A stretch of DNA of 64,000 nt from assembly GCA_907165065.1 (NCBI GenBank), contig OU015523.1, positions 125,998,523 to 126,062,522 of the forward strand, written 5' to 3'. Position numbers and translations under genes: made by a program. The stretch comes from Caprimulgus europaeus. Lineage: Eukaryota; Chordata; Aves; Caprimulgiformes; Caprimulgidae. This document shows, one piece after another, positions 1 through 11,318 of this stretch (position 1 is its first letter; each line of letters opens with the position of its first letter). The notes under the pieces are model-generated. The model was not told the origin of the DNA. It saw nothing but the letters and a program-made list of their open reading frames with translations, and ran no database searches.

Positions 1-2270
1 CCCCGTGTTCCCAGCACAATGAGGGTCCCGAGGGAGGGGTCAAAGGAGCCCTTTCCTTCAGAGTCCACGTGAGCGGGGGCACAGCCTGCAGGGCTGGTGT
101 TGGACCCCTGGAAGGAGCCAGTGGGAGCATCAGGAGCACGCTGGATTCTCCCACTTTGGGAGGTTTGTTTAGAATTTCACTGAATGACTTTTTGGAATCA
201 GCCTGGGAGGAAAACTATAAATAAGTTTTCTTAACTTATTTATAAGTTTTTAACTAAAATAACTAGTTATTTTAGTTAACTAACTTATTTAACTAACTTA
301 TTTTTAACTAAAATAAGCCTGGGAGCCTGAAGCCTGGGAGCTGCTGGCTTCCATAGAGTGGAAGGTAACGGCCAGAGAGAGCAGGTGGGGTAGTGACCAG
401 TGTGGAAAGGTTTCTGGCATAACCAGGTGGGGTTTCTGCCTGTTTCAGTACAGGACTGGAAGCCAAGATCCATCAAAAAACCATCTTGAAAGTGTCTTTT
501 GATGGGGGCCCAGGGCTTTCGTGTGGCTTTGAATGACAAAGGGAATGCTCAAGGAAACGTTTCAGGAATGGTGTTAGGAGTGTGTTAGCACTAAGGAGTA
601 GCACTGTGAGCATTGTCAGTGATATCTCCCAGATCTGACTGGTTTTCATCCCAGAAATGATGGGGTTCAGTGCAGGTGGAAGCTTCATGCCCAGGTTGTC
701 CTCCCCAGCACCCCTTCCCCACCTTTGACCCTTCCCCTGAAGGTTCCTTTATCAGTCTTGTGTAGTCCCACAGGGCCCTCAGATATCCCAAATCCTCACC
801 TCCATCGTTTCCTACTTCCTATCCAAGAAGATATTCCCACTTCTTATCCATCATTTCCCACTCCTCATCCAGCCAAGGCCAGGCTGACCCCCTCCAAAGC
901 TGAGCTTGGAGTTTCTTAATGGCCCAGCAAGTGGTGCCTGAAGAGCTTTGGTCGTTGCTATTGTCTCCATTTTCTGTCAGGTTTGTTCCTCTGTGTGTTT
1001 TGTGTCTTTCCCTGTTACTGATTCTTCCCTTTGAGGTCTTGATCTGACAACCTCGATGAAGCAGACGCTCTCACCCTCCACACACCCTCGTGGGGACATG
1101 AGGATTTGGGGAAGAGGCAACAAAAACACCCCATGTTGTTGGAAAATAATTTCCATACAGTGAAGAACTGGGTGAGCCAGAACCCTGCAGTGTGGAACGG
1201 GGATGACTGAAGGGGTGGGAAGGGCTCTGTAAAACCTTGAGTGGCTCGAGGAGGACGCTGTTTGCTGCCTCTTTTAATACAGGAACTAAGATGCATTAAA
1301 TAAAATAGCAGGTGGCAAATCTCAAACCAATTACAGGAGGTGTTTGTCACTCTACAGGATTAAGCTTTGGAACATTTTGTCAGAGTGAATTGCAAACACT
1401 CAAAGTCTGCAGGGGCTCAACCAAGCAGCAGGACAAATTTACAGGGGGGGAAAATCCATTAAGGAATATTCAACACAAACCACTGCTCTTGGTTCAGGAG
1501 GTGCCAGAGCCTCAGGTCAGTGGAGGTTAGCAGAGCAATGATCCTCCTCCTGCTTATTCCTTTCCTGAACACTGCCCAGGTCACAGCATTGGCCAGCTGG
1601 AGCTTCGAGCTCTCCCCAGCAAGCACAGAGTTCCCCCAGGGGCTGTTCTCCTCCCTGAGGAGCAGCAGATCATCCCACCCCAACTGAGAGCAGAGAGGAG
1701 CTGCCTGGAGCCTGGAGGGTGCTCCAGCCCCATGGAGCATCACTGAGTGGGTGGCAGGGAGACAGGACATGGGACAGGGAGAGTCCATGGAGTTTGGAAG
1801 GTGGAGTCCTTCGCTGCCATCTCACCTTGGACAACCATGTGGAACAGCATCCACTGCACCCTCCCACCTTGCAGGGCGGAGTTTTGCACCAGGAGCTGCT
1901 GGTCTGTGGTGGTCCCAGTGGCAGAAAGGTGCTCAGACCCTGCAAAATATAAATTAAAATGCTATTGATTAGCTCTAACACTACAAAGAAGGAGAGGACA
2001 GTGCAGATAACCTTGGGTCCATTCAGACGCTGGGAGCCCGGAGCTGTGCGGGGTGGAGTGGCTCTGCGGTCAGCCTGGGCACGGGCAGACCTCTTCCAAG
2101 AGAGGATTCCCACATTTTGGTCATTTGGCTGCTATATAAAAATGTGTTCCTACAACCAGAGCTTCAGCAAAGAGACCTGGGCACAGGGGGAAGAAAAAGG
2201 GCGAGCAAGGTGGTGGGGGTGGTGAGGCTGCAGAAGACAGTGGAGCTTTTAAAGGTGGGGATTTAAGAGC
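1..2270. other. Intergenic, no gene recognised
   Basis: No reading frame here resembles a known protein and none shows convincing splice structure. The left part (about 200-315) is very AT-rich and holds a perfect palindrome, listed separately. The rest is moderately GC-rich unique sequence. Short open frames on both strands have no domain-like character. Confidence 0.6.
250..279. repeat. 30-bp perfect palindrome in AT-rich patch
   Basis: Positions 250-279 read the same on both strands, with the centre at 264/265 (core AACTAGTT). The flanks contain reiterated AACTAACTTATTT-like words at about 275-312. It could form a cruciform or be a remnant of a short inverted-repeat element. No function can be assigned. 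Confidence 0.8.
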
Positions 2271-2379
2271 CGGGCAGACGAGGGGCTCAGAGGTCTGGTT
2301 CAGCAGTGGGCAGGTAGGGTTGGACTCGATGGTCTCAAAGGTCTTTTCCAGCCAAACAATTCCATGATTCTGTGATTTC
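2271..2379 (+). mobile_element. CR1 LINE 3' end fragment
   Basis: The extreme 3' end of a CR1 retrotransposon. It shows the TTGGACTCGATGGTCTCAAA word and the tail region ending in TTCCATGATTCTGTGAT, typical of CR1 3' termini built of short ATTCTNTGA-like units. It is 5' truncated, as most CR1 insertions are. Confidence 0.85.
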
Positions 2380-2845
2380 CTGCCCATCCCATTGCCCCGC
2401 TGACACCCCCTCCCCTGGTGAACACGTCAGAGGAGGAACCTTTGCCACAAGAACCGTTAAAGCAGGACCCGTGTGCAAGCGAGCAGCAGCCGGTGACAGG
2501 ACCAGCCAGCAGCTGGGTGACATGTCACAGCGTGGTTTGCAGCCACTTCACCCAGAAAATCTCCTCCAGCAGAGCTGGGACCACTGGTGCTGGGTCAGTG
2601 CACGTGCAAACTGACCTCAGAGGGTCCCACTGCCACCACGTAACACCAGCGTGGGCACGGGCTTCTGCAGGTGAGCAACAGACAGAGGCTGCAGAGTGGG
2701 TGAGACACAGAATGGGGGCAACAGATGAAGGGGGCCTGGATTGCTGCTCCCCACACCAGAGCACATCCCTGCTTGGCAGCAGAGAGGAGACACCCAACAC
2801 ACTGCTGTGGGGCAATACCACCCCTGCAGCTGACTTAGAATGAGG
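2380..2845. other. Intergenic, nothing recognised
   Basis: Unique sequence of ordinary composition between two CR1 fragments. The open frames here on both strands have no recognisable domain and look like chance. Confidence 0.5.
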
Positions 2846-2997
2846 TGAGCTGGAAGGGACCCACAAGGATGATGGAGTTCAGCTCCTGTCCCTGCACAGG
2901 ACAATCCCAACATTCACACCATGTCCCTGAGGGCCTTGGCCAAATGCTGCTGGAATCTTGCCAGGCTTGGGGCCATCAGCACCTCCCTGGGTGCACC
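2846..2997 (-). mobile_element. CR1 LINE fragment (minus)
   Basis: Reverse-oriented CR1 3' region. On the plus strand it begins GAGCTGGAAGGGACCCACAA and continues through a CATTCACACCATGTCCCTGA segment. The same subfamily recurs at 44082-44372, 55911-56141 and 61290-61905, so this is one interspersed family with several copies in the window. Confidence 0.85.
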
Positions 2998-3203
2998 TTG
3001 CAGGTGGTCAGAGCAGTTAAATGCACCAGTCTCATCTGGCCACAACACATGAATGAACTTTAAATGCCATGCAAATCTAAGAGCAGGTGGGACTGGTCAC
3101 AGCTCTTCCCACCCAGACTTCAGCTCCTGACCCTCAGCAGGTCATGAACTTGCTGCTTGGCATCACCCAGCAGACTGCAGCAATCCCTTCATGCATGCAC
3201 AGG

Positions 3204-3861
3204 TGGCCTGGTTTGGGCTGGGCCAGAGCTGGGTCTGTTCAGCAGCTGGAACAGCGCTGGGGTTTGGGTTCAGCTGGGATTTGGTAGGAGAAGAACATTG
3301 AGAACACACCGATGTTTTCAGTTGTTGCTGGAAGTTGAAGGACTTTGTGTTTTGCTGGTCTGCAAGATCTCAGGGGTGAGGAACATTGCCATGGATCAGC
3401 TCCATGGGCATTGGGCTCTGCCAAGGGGCTGTTCCAGCTCCTGTCCCCCATGGGCAGGAGATCCATGAGGGGCTCTTCCTCTCTGGCTCTCTCTGGCTCT
3501 CGCTCGGGCTCTGGCTCTCCGGGGATTGCGGTTTCGGGTCGGGATTGTCGCTGCTCCGGGATCGTTCTCTGGGAACGGGCCGGGCTGGGTGGGTGGGGGG
3601 TGAGCAATGGCACTGGGGGTCCCTCATCTGCATATTTTATTACTGTTATTATTATCATTATCATTTTAATATCATTGTTATTTTAAGTTTTATTTTATTT
3701 CCATGATTAAATTGTTCTTCTCTCCCCCTAGGAGTCTCCTTCCCCTTGCCCCCCAGTTCTCTCCCCTATCCCCTGTGGGGGAGTGAGCAAGCGGCTGTGT
3801 TGGCTGCCAGCCCAGTGCCAGCCCAGTGCCAGCCCAGTGCCAGCCCAGTGCAACCACCACA
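3204..3861 (+). mobile_element. ERVL-type solo LTR
   Basis: A long terminal repeat without internal retroviral genes. The 5' side has GGCTGGGCCAGAGCTGGG. The middle has a CTCTGGCTCT-rich stretch, then a TTATTATTATCATT-like AT-rich patch and ATTAAATTGTTCTT, which may hold the polyadenylation signal. The end is CAACCACCACA. Closely related sequence occurs at 6299, 43498 and 49593, and the tail resembles 11319-11918. The last 60 bases include about five 11-bp AGCCCAGTGCC repeats (3807-3851). Assignment to ERVL is by general resemblance to avian LTRs and was not checked against a library. Confidence 0.75.
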
Positions 3862-5639
3862 ATCAAAGCCAGGGCTCAAGAGACTTACTTAGACCCACCA
3901 CTGCCTTGCACCGCATGAGCACAGAGCAGAGGAGGTTGCTCTGGCACGTGTCTGTACAGCTCCTGGCCCAGGGGGGATCCCCAATGTTTGTGAACTGGGG
4001 GCAGATTTGACCCTAATTCCCTGTTATTTCTGTCTGTCCCCCTGAATCTCTTAGTTCAAGGTCCCTGGGGGTTTCTGGGACCCCATAGGTGGCTGCTTGT
4101 GGGCTGGGTGAGTCCAGCTCAGGTTTTCTCACCACAGGCAAATCTGGGGCTCGATGGCAGCAGAATCTGAGGTGTTTCTGAAATGCAGAGGGCAGGAACG
4201 TTGCCGTGAGGTTTCCCACCTCAGACGGCACTTGCAGAGCCTGATCTTGATGATCAGAGGTTTCTCTGTAAGGAACTGAAGAGCAAAGCAAGGAAACAGT
4301 GTTCAATCCCTTCTCTCTGCTCTAATTAATATGCTAATTGGTGTGGGGTTTGCCTGGTTACAGCAGAGTTAGGAACTGCTGGGTCTGGAGCGGGTGGCTG
4401 TGGTGGTTTGTCCTGACACCCTGCACCACGCTTCCAGGGGAACTTCGTGACCAATTTCCTCACCAAGCCCCTCAGATGGCTCAGACAGAGCACACGGCTC
4501 AGGGGGTTTCTGGTTTTAGCTTTACACTTCCAAACAATTAGGAATTTTTCCTCTGTCCTTTTTTATCTCCAGCCCTGCAGACTGTGATGTCTCATTTCAT
4601 CCCATGTCTGAGTAACCCCAGTTCCCAGCCACTGGGTCACGCTGTGCCTGTGGGTCATGTGGAAGGGTCATCGCTGTCAACCACGGACTGCTGGACAATT
4701 TTTAGATCAATTCAGCCTTTCTTTTGCCCACCACACAGTCTAAACTGAGTGAGACCTTCAGTAAGAGGCGAGTTTCCCCAGAGAATGAGCAAAATCTCTC
4801 CTCTATAGGACTCTGCAAGGCTTGATTGTGTCTCATGCTCATTGCCAGTGCTCCTCCTGAAGCTTGGTGACCCCGTTTCCCTGGCAGACCCCCCGTCTGC
4901 AGCAGTGGCTGGTGTCACCCAGGGGCTCAGGGGTTTCATTCAGGGGTGGTGAAGCAGCAGACACCACGTCCCTGCTTCCCTGGCTGCCTGTCCAGGCTGT
5001 TCCGTGTGTCCCACCCAGGGGACTCTGCGTTGCCACAAGATTTATCCCTGCAGCCCTTTCTCTGGAAGCTCCTTCTCTCTGCTGATACTTCAGGTGAAAT
5101 TTGTATTAAATTTGTATTTCCATTTCTTCCAATACATTATTCAGTTCTTACCTCTCACATGAACAGGTTTTGGTGGATAAAAAGTTATATTTACCGTGAA
5201 AAAACTTAAAACATCCTCAGTAATCCACCTTCCCAGGAAAAACCTGGGTCACAGGGGCTGCAAAAGTGTGACTCAGTGCTGGATGGACGTGTGTGACCTC
5301 AGCATGATCTACAACTTCAAACCATTAGTATCTAAAAACACACATTGCTCTTGGGGAGTTTGAACACAGCGAGGCAGCTGGTGAATTCCAAAACTCCTGG
5401 ATGCTTTTGTCTGATTTCTTCTCTCATTCATTGATGTTTTATCCCACAGTCACCAGTGGAAGGGGACAATAACCAGCAGCAGGTTCACTAAGCACGGCCA
5501 CCAGCCTGGGGGTGGAGTGAGTGTGGGTCACCTGCACGTGTCAGCACAGGTACCTCTGTTCTGGTTTGTGGGCACTGCACTGGGGTTCTGAGGGGTTTTT
5601 GTTGGAGTGTAGATGTTCCCTGGTCCATCAGGTGGTTGC
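3862..5639. other. Intergenic, no gene recognised
   Basis: About 1.8 kb of unique sequence between a solo LTR and an OR pseudogene. I see no coding region, RNA gene or clear repeat. The part just before 5640 would be the leader of the dead OR, but no start codon in good context is preserved. Confidence 0.5.
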
Positions 5640-6298
5640 CAACAGCTCCAGCTCCTGTTACACGTTCATCCTGGTGGGTGTCCTGGGGGTGGAGGTTCCC
5701 CAGGTCTGGTTCTCCATCCCTTTCCCTTGCACCTACATTGTGTCCCAATGCACAATCCTCTTTGTCATCTGTCACCTGAGTCTCCCTGAGCCCATGTCCC
5801 AGTTCCTCTCCATGCTGCCCAGCACAGTTTGGGTTTGTCTCCATCTACAACACCAACTGTGATGGGAGTTTCTGGGACAACTACAAGGAGATCTGTTTTG
5901 AGGTCTGTTTTGCTCAGCTTTATCTAGTTCACTCCTTCTTCATGGAGTCTTTGCTTCTTCTGGCCATGGCCGTGGCCATCTGCTACCCCCTGAGATACTC
6001 CTCCCTCCTCACCAGTGCCAGGAGGGGCAGGACTGGGCTGGCTGCTCTCTGCAGGTGTCTCTTAGGAGATGTGCAGACATCACCTTCAGTACCTGGTATG
6101 GCTTTGCTTCAGCCAGGCTCTTCCTGACATCAGACCTCATCCTTGTGTCACACACACCGATTGCCAGGGCCATTCTGAACATCTCAGGGCTTTGAACAAC
6201 TGCTTGTCCCGTATCCTGGCAGTCCTGACCCTGTGTATCCTGTACATCCCCATGGTTGGCTTGTCCTTGGTTCTCCAGCATGGCCAGCATGCTTCCCT
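5640..6298 (+). pseudogene. OR51-like class I olfactory receptor pseudogene
   Basis: Translated pieces match a class I OR in order. An N-terminal part carries YTFILVGVLGVEVPQVWFSI (IL/TM1 start), then LPEPMSQFLSML (the usual LHxPMYxFLSML). From about 5820 the frame is disrupted. A segment near 5942 has MESLLLLAMAVAICYPLRYS, in which the DRY region is shortened. Near 6065 the text jumps directly to ADITFSTWYGFASA, so TM4 and most of the second extracellular loop (roughly 70-80 codons) are missing. The last part has LRALNNCLSRILAVLTLC and then IPMVGLSLVLQHG, which is TM6 of OR51 type with small frame changes. TM7 is absent because an LTR begins at 6299. In-frame stops and deletions make it non-functional. 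It is on the opposite strand to the three intact ORs. Confidence 0.85.
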
Positions 6299-6600
6299 CT
6301 GTCCTGGTTCTGGCTGGGCCAGAGCTGGGTCTGTTCAGCAGCTGGAACAGCGCTGGGGGTTGGGTTCAGCTGGGATTTGTTAGGAGAACGTTGGTAACAC
6401 ACCGATGTTTTCAATCATCACTGGAAGTTGAAGGACTTCGTGTTTTGCTGGTCTGCAAGTGCGAGGTTTTGTGGTGGGGCAGGGAATATTAAAATTAGCA
6501 ATCCCAGAGGCATTTGGGTGTGCCAGTGGGATGTTCCCTGTCACACAGTGACATGTTCAGTATATTAATGTGGGTCTCCCTCACTCAGGCTCCAGTGTAT
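6299..6600 (+). mobile_element. ERVL-type LTR fragment cutting the OR pseudogene
   Basis: Begins TGTCCTGGTTCTGGCTGGGC, a typical TG-starting avian LTR end, directly at the point where OR homology stops. It follows the same course as the LTR at 3204 for about 180 bases, then continues with LTR-like TTAGCAAT and GGGATGTTCCCTG text. It fades out before the AT-rich R/U5-like part, so the 3' half is missing. Confidence 0.7.
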
Positions 6601-6918
6601 CATTGCTCTTGCTTGTGTGGAAAGGTCCACAGCTGGACTAATTACTCCAAATGCAGATACACACCTGCTAATTAAAGGGGGAAATCTCTTCCTGTGACCT
6701 GCTGGCTGCACGGCCACAAATGCCATCCAGCTCACAGCTGGTCTTCATTGCTGCAAGGGGACAGCAGTGTCTCATGGCCAACCTGCTGCCCATCAAGCCC
6801 TTTCTGAGGAGCTGCTCTCCAGCCAGGCAGTCCTAGTGACTGCCAGCACAGGGCCTGGTCTGGCCCAGGTGCAGGAATTTGCTTCTTTTTTGTGAACCTC
6901 ATAGGACACAGCTGAGAA
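6601..6918. other. Intergenic, nothing recognised
   Basis: Unique sequence between an LTR fragment and a CR1 fragment. The lost C-terminus of the OR51 pseudogene was looked for here and not found. Confidence 0.5.
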
Positions 6919-7184
6919 TTTCACAGAACCCCAGAACTGCCTGGGCTGGAAAAGCCCTTTGAGCTCCTGGAGTCCAACCATGAACCCAACCCTGCCCAGT
7001 CCCCACTGACCCATGTCCCTCAGCACTGTGTCTACACGACTCTTCAATCCCTCCAGGGATGGGGACTCCACCACTGCCCTGGGCAACCCCTTCCAATGCC
7101 TCAGAACCCTCTCAGCAAAGAAATTCTTCCTCACATCCCATCTCAGCTGCCCTGGCCACAACTGGAGCCCATTTCCTCTGTTCT
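6919..7184 (-). mobile_element. CR1 LINE fragment (minus)
   Basis: On the plus strand it starts at the CR1 tail side (CACAGAACCCCAGAACTGCC) and runs through the 3' UTR into the C-terminal end of the ORF2 region, ending near GAGCCCATTTCCTCT. It is very similar to copies at 31362, 49311 and 63465. Confidence 0.9.
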
Positions 7185-7965
7185 AAGCTGCAGTTTCTCA
7201 CTGTTCAGACAGGGCTCAGCCCTGGGGAGAGCTGAGTGCCCAGACCTGACTCAGAGGCTCCTGAATGTCCCACCAGTTAGGTCAGTGCCCAAGCACCTTA
7301 ACCAACCCACCTTCCAAGCCCCCTTTTCTTCACATGTCCAGGTGATTGGATCACTCTGAACTGAAGCAACATCAAACCCTGCGAGTCCGAGTGTGTCCCA
7401 GGGAGGGGAGGTGCTGAGGCTGAGCTCCTCTGGAAGGAGCAGGCTGTTCCAGGCAGCTCTGAGGCACACAGACACACATATGCCTTAGTCACGATGACTC
7501 ACACTGGATACAGCATCAAAATGAGCAAATTCTGATTCTGGAAGCAATGATTCATTACATCAGATCATTATTTGTCGCTGTCGTGATGTTGCCTACAAGG
7601 AGTGCAGCAGGCTCTGTGGCCATGGGTGTTTGCTCTCTACTTGCAGCTGGGCTGGGGGGGTTTAACAAGGTCTATTGCCCAGCAGCTGGTGTAATTAAAA
7701 GCTTGGCACCTCAAGTCCATTAAACACCTCAAAATCCCTGTCTGCAATGTGAAAGCTACAGCACTGCTAACTGCTGAACTCCAGGCACCAAGGGGAAACC
7801 TCCCCAAGAACACACCAAGCCCTTCTCTGGGCTGACATTGAAATTAATGGGAGACATCTGGCTGCTGCCCTTGTACAGGTGAAGCACAGACCCCTTGGGT
7901 GGTCACAGGTAAGCTTCTCAGTTAGACCATGAGATCCTGGAGCTGAGGGGGGGGCTCAAAACTCC
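7185..7965. other. Intergenic, nothing recognised
   Basis: Unique sequence of ordinary composition. No coding or RNA gene signal was seen. Confidence 0.5.
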
Positions 7966-8139
7966 GGGAAAAAAGGAAAAAAAAAAAAGAGAAGAAAGGA
8001 AGAGAGAGGAGAAGAGAAGAGAAGAGAAGAGAAGAGAAGAGAAGAGAAGAGAAGAGAAGAGAAGAGAAGAGAAGAGAAGAGAAGAGAAGAGAAGAGAAGA
8101 GAAGAGAAGAGAAGAGAAGAGAAAGAAAAGAAAAGAAGG
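7966..8139 (+). repeat. 174-bp pure purine tract with (GAAGA)n microsatellite
   Basis: Every base from 7966 to 8139 is A or G on the plus strand. It opens with A-rich sequence, then has about 24 copies of the pentamer GAAGA from about 8010 to 8122, then a degenerate GAAAA tail. Such long homopurine mirror-like tracts can form triplex DNA and are unstable in length. The serine/leucine-rich minus-strand frames through it are artefacts of the repeat. Confidence 0.95.
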
Positions 8140-9274
8140 TTTGTGAGCTGCACCCACCCTCCCCGTTTGAGTCCATTCCCCAGGAGCCCTTTTTGCTCTG
8201 TGCTTTTGTGACTGTCACTCCATGACTTCACACATCTCCCCCCTTTTCCTAGCGCCAGGTTGGTCCCTGTGTGTGTTTGGTTTTCACAGAGCAGCTTATG
8301 CCACCCCTGCTCATCGTGCCAGCCCTCAGCACCACCATGTCCCAGCCTGGCAAGCTGCAGCTCTGAGGGATGGGGCAGAGTGAGAATGACAGCAGAGACC
8401 TGCCTCAATCTGAGGAGCATCTCCTTCTGGAAGTGCCACAGAGAACACCAAAACTCAGCAACAAGAGCCAAACCTGGGGCTCCAAGAGATGAATTCGGTT
8501 CCTTCTGTGCTTTGCCTGACACGGAGGCTGCTAAGCTCACACATGGAACTGCTGTGTGCTCAGGCATCCCCAGAGTCCCCACACATCATCCCACTGGAAA
8601 TGAAGTCAGAATTCACCCAGATAACAGATCCCAGCTCCAGTGATTGCAGCGCCCGGAGACTGCGACAGCTGTGGGGTAAATCTGGAGAGTCCAGGCTCAC
8701 ACAGTGACAGATATCCAGGGGACAGGACCCAGAAAGGGTTAATACCTGCTCTGGGACTGGATTCACACATGAAACACCCGGCTCACCCCACGTTCCCGTT
8801 AGCCTCCAGTCCCCAGGGATGCTATGAACTGGTGTGGAGGGGCTGGGTCAGTGCTTAGGTGGGTTTATTTCCTGCATATTGACTGCAACAGCCCAATCAC
8901 CCTCAGTAAGAGAGACAAGAGCTTGATTTATTGGCACTTCTAATTCTGGCTTCCACCAGGAGTGCAGAGCACTTCAGCTGTGACATGGCTTTGCTTTGTT
9001 TTTAAAGCTTACAAATCAGGACACACCAAGAAAGGGTTTAATTTTCCTCAGGAAACTGGCAGGTGGGCGCCTGGCCTTCACTGCTTTGGGGGGGTTTGTT
9101 CAAATCCTCCTGTCCTCCCCTCTCCCAGCTTTGGAACTCTCATCTGGATCAGGCTGTTCAGTCAACAGCTTTGTACTGCTCTGAACCACCCTGTCTGGGG
9201 GGTGAATGGGAGCAGACGAGCTCTGTGCATCTCCATGCAGAGTTCATCTTACAAAGGTGAACAAAGATGAACAA
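8140..9274. other. Intergenic, nothing recognised
   Basis: About 1.1 kb without gene, RNA or clear repeat signal. Short open frames on the plus strand have no domain features. Confidence 0.5.
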
Positions 9275-9738
9275 AGATGAGTGTCCAGAGAAGGGAACGG
9301 AGCTGGGGAAGGGTCTGGAGCACAAGTGTGCTGAGTTCCCGGCTGAGGGAACTGGGGGTGCTGAGCCTGGAGAAAAGGAGGCTGAGGGGAGACCTTGTGG
9401 CTCTGTCCAAGTCCCTTGGAGGAGGGTGCAGAGAGGTGGGGGTGGGTCTGTTCCACCAAGGAGCAAGGGACAGGACAAGAGGAAATGGGCTCCAGTTGTG
9501 GCCAGGGCAGTTGAGATGGGATGTGAGGAAGAATTTCTTTGCTGAAAGGGTTCTGAGGCATTGGAAGGGGTTGCCCAGGGCAGTGGTGGAGTCCCCATCC
9601 CTGGAGGGATTGAAGAGTCGTGTAGACACAGTGCTGAGGGACATGGGTCAGTGGGGACTGGTCAGTGTTGGGTTCATGGTTGGACTCCAGGAGCTCAAAG
9701 GTCCTTTCCAACCAAAACAACTCCATGATTCTATGACT
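9275..9738 (+). mobile_element. CR1 LINE, 5'-truncated, with intact 3' end
   Basis: Runs from the C-terminal ORF2 region (GTGTCCAGAGAAGGGAACGG) through GAGGAAGAATTTCTTTGCTG and the 3' UTR to a CCATGATTCTATGAC tail. The remaining reverse-transcriptase-side frame is open for about 160 codons, which suggests a fairly young insertion. Confidence 0.92.
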
Positions 9739-10968
9739 TCACTGTGTTGCAGTTTGCAATTATCCCTCTAATTGGGTTTTCACTAAGCCCATGTGTCCAC
9801 CCAGCTCACAAACTTCTCTTGGTGTTTAGACTCAGCCATTAGACAATAGCATTATCTGTATTTCCTTCTATATTGCAGAGATCATTTGTTTTTAATGTGT
9901 ATTTTATCAATACTTTATACTCTTGAACACTGGGAGATGTGAAATCCTACAGCTGCCTTGTCCATCAAATCAATGCAAACACAATGAAAATGTGACAAGG
10001 GAAGATAAATGTGAGCAGTGAGTTATTAAACAATATTTCCTGTATGACTGCTAGAGCCAGAATCTACTTGTTTATTTATTTTTATTACATTCCCTGTGAA
10101 GCTGCAGTTTAAAATCCAGTGCCATAGTACCCAGGGAGCTGCTGTCTGTTACAGAGCATTTTCTCCCCACCAGTGGGGGAAATCTCCTGGTGCCACTGTC
10201 CTGCCTGCAGCCAGACACAGATGGAAGCACACTGCCCTTTCCCTGCCAGCTCCCAGTCCTTAAACAATACACAGTGGTCTTGTTTGCAATTCATTTCTCC
10301 AGCTTTCTCTGTGCCAAGGGCTGGGAAACCTCAGGATTAAATGTCCCCCTGCCTGGTATAAAGTCCTACAAACTGCAGTATTTTTTCCAATGAACTGCAT
10401 GCAGGACACTCCTCTTCCACACAGCACCCCAAAAACCAGTCTGACCTCTCCATCTCCTTCAGCAGACAGGAGCCTGGACCACCCCAAGGTTCTGTCTCTC
10501 ACTGGGCAGCTGAGGCTGCGAGCACAGAGGTAAAGGTGCAGAAACACAGATGTGAATCAGATCAGTGGCTCGTTGTGTCCAAAGCAGCAGGAGGCTCGTG
10601 GAAAAGCCCTTTCTGAGTGGGGCAGATGAAGCCCTGCAGGGGCAGAGGGGCTGCTGGGGGAGCTCACAGCGTGTGCTCAGCCTCCTGAGGCCAGGAAAGC
10701 TTGGGGTTCATCCTTCCCCTCTGCAGGTCGGGCTGTGCACAGGGACCAAAGGGACAAGAGTTCCAGCTCAGCCTTTCCTCTCCAGGCCTGAGCACAGGCA
10801 CTGGGCTGGTTTGGTTTTTACCAAGCACAGCTTCTCTGCTGGTTTTCTCATCACGTTTCAGTCTCAGCCTTGCAGCCCCTTGCACAGCACCTGCAGTTGT
10901 GAACTTTGTCTTGCGCTTGCCCTGGGCTCCCTTCACAACATCCTTTACCTTTTGGTCAGCCCTGAATT
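9739..10968. other. Intergenic, nothing recognised
   Basis: About 1.2 kb, AT-rich in the first half (for example 9830-10090) and more GC-rich after 10100. No gene, RNA or named repeat is recognised. Confidence 0.5.
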
Positions 10969-11038
10969 GCTCAGGCAGTGGGACCAGGTGATCATTGTAG
11001 GTCCCTTCCAGCTGCCATACCCTGTTCAATCCTATTCT
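10969..11038 (+). mobile_element. Probable old CR1 3' end fragment
   Basis: The GACCAGGTGATCATTGTAGG and TCCCTTCCAGCTGCC words match the consensus-like CR1 3' UTR, and the end near CAATCCTATTCTAG resembles a CR1 tail. It is short and diverged, so the call is tentative. Confidence 0.55.
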
Positions 11039-11125
11039 AGTGAAACCCAGGAGCCAGCAGAGTGGTCTGGTGGGACTGTGATGCTGAGAGCTCTCTGGCT
11101 GAGACAGGCACCAGCAGAGTATTTA

Positions 11126-11317
11126 GAATCACAGACTGGTTTGGGCTGAAGGGACCTTTCAAGTTCACCCAGTCCAACCTCCCTGCAGTGACAGGGACAT
11201 CTTCAACCAGATTGGTTTACTCAGGGCTCCATCCAACCTGGCCTTGAATGTTTCCAGGGATGGGGCATCTACCACCTCTCTGGGCAACCTCTGCCAGTGT
11301 TTCACCATCCTCATTCG
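11126..11317 (-). mobile_element. CR1 LINE fragment (minus)
   Basis: Plus-strand AGAATCACAGACTGGTTTGG is the CR1 tail side. It continues with a CAGTCCAACCTCCCTGCAGT segment and a CCAGGGATGGGGCATCTACC segment. It ends against the LTR at about 11319, which probably inserted next to or into it. Confidence 0.88.
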
Positions 11318-11318
11318 C

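Noticed and set aside
7918-8582. Serine/leucine-rich minus-strand frames near 8000
   Set aside because: Direct translation of the (GAAGA)n repeat.
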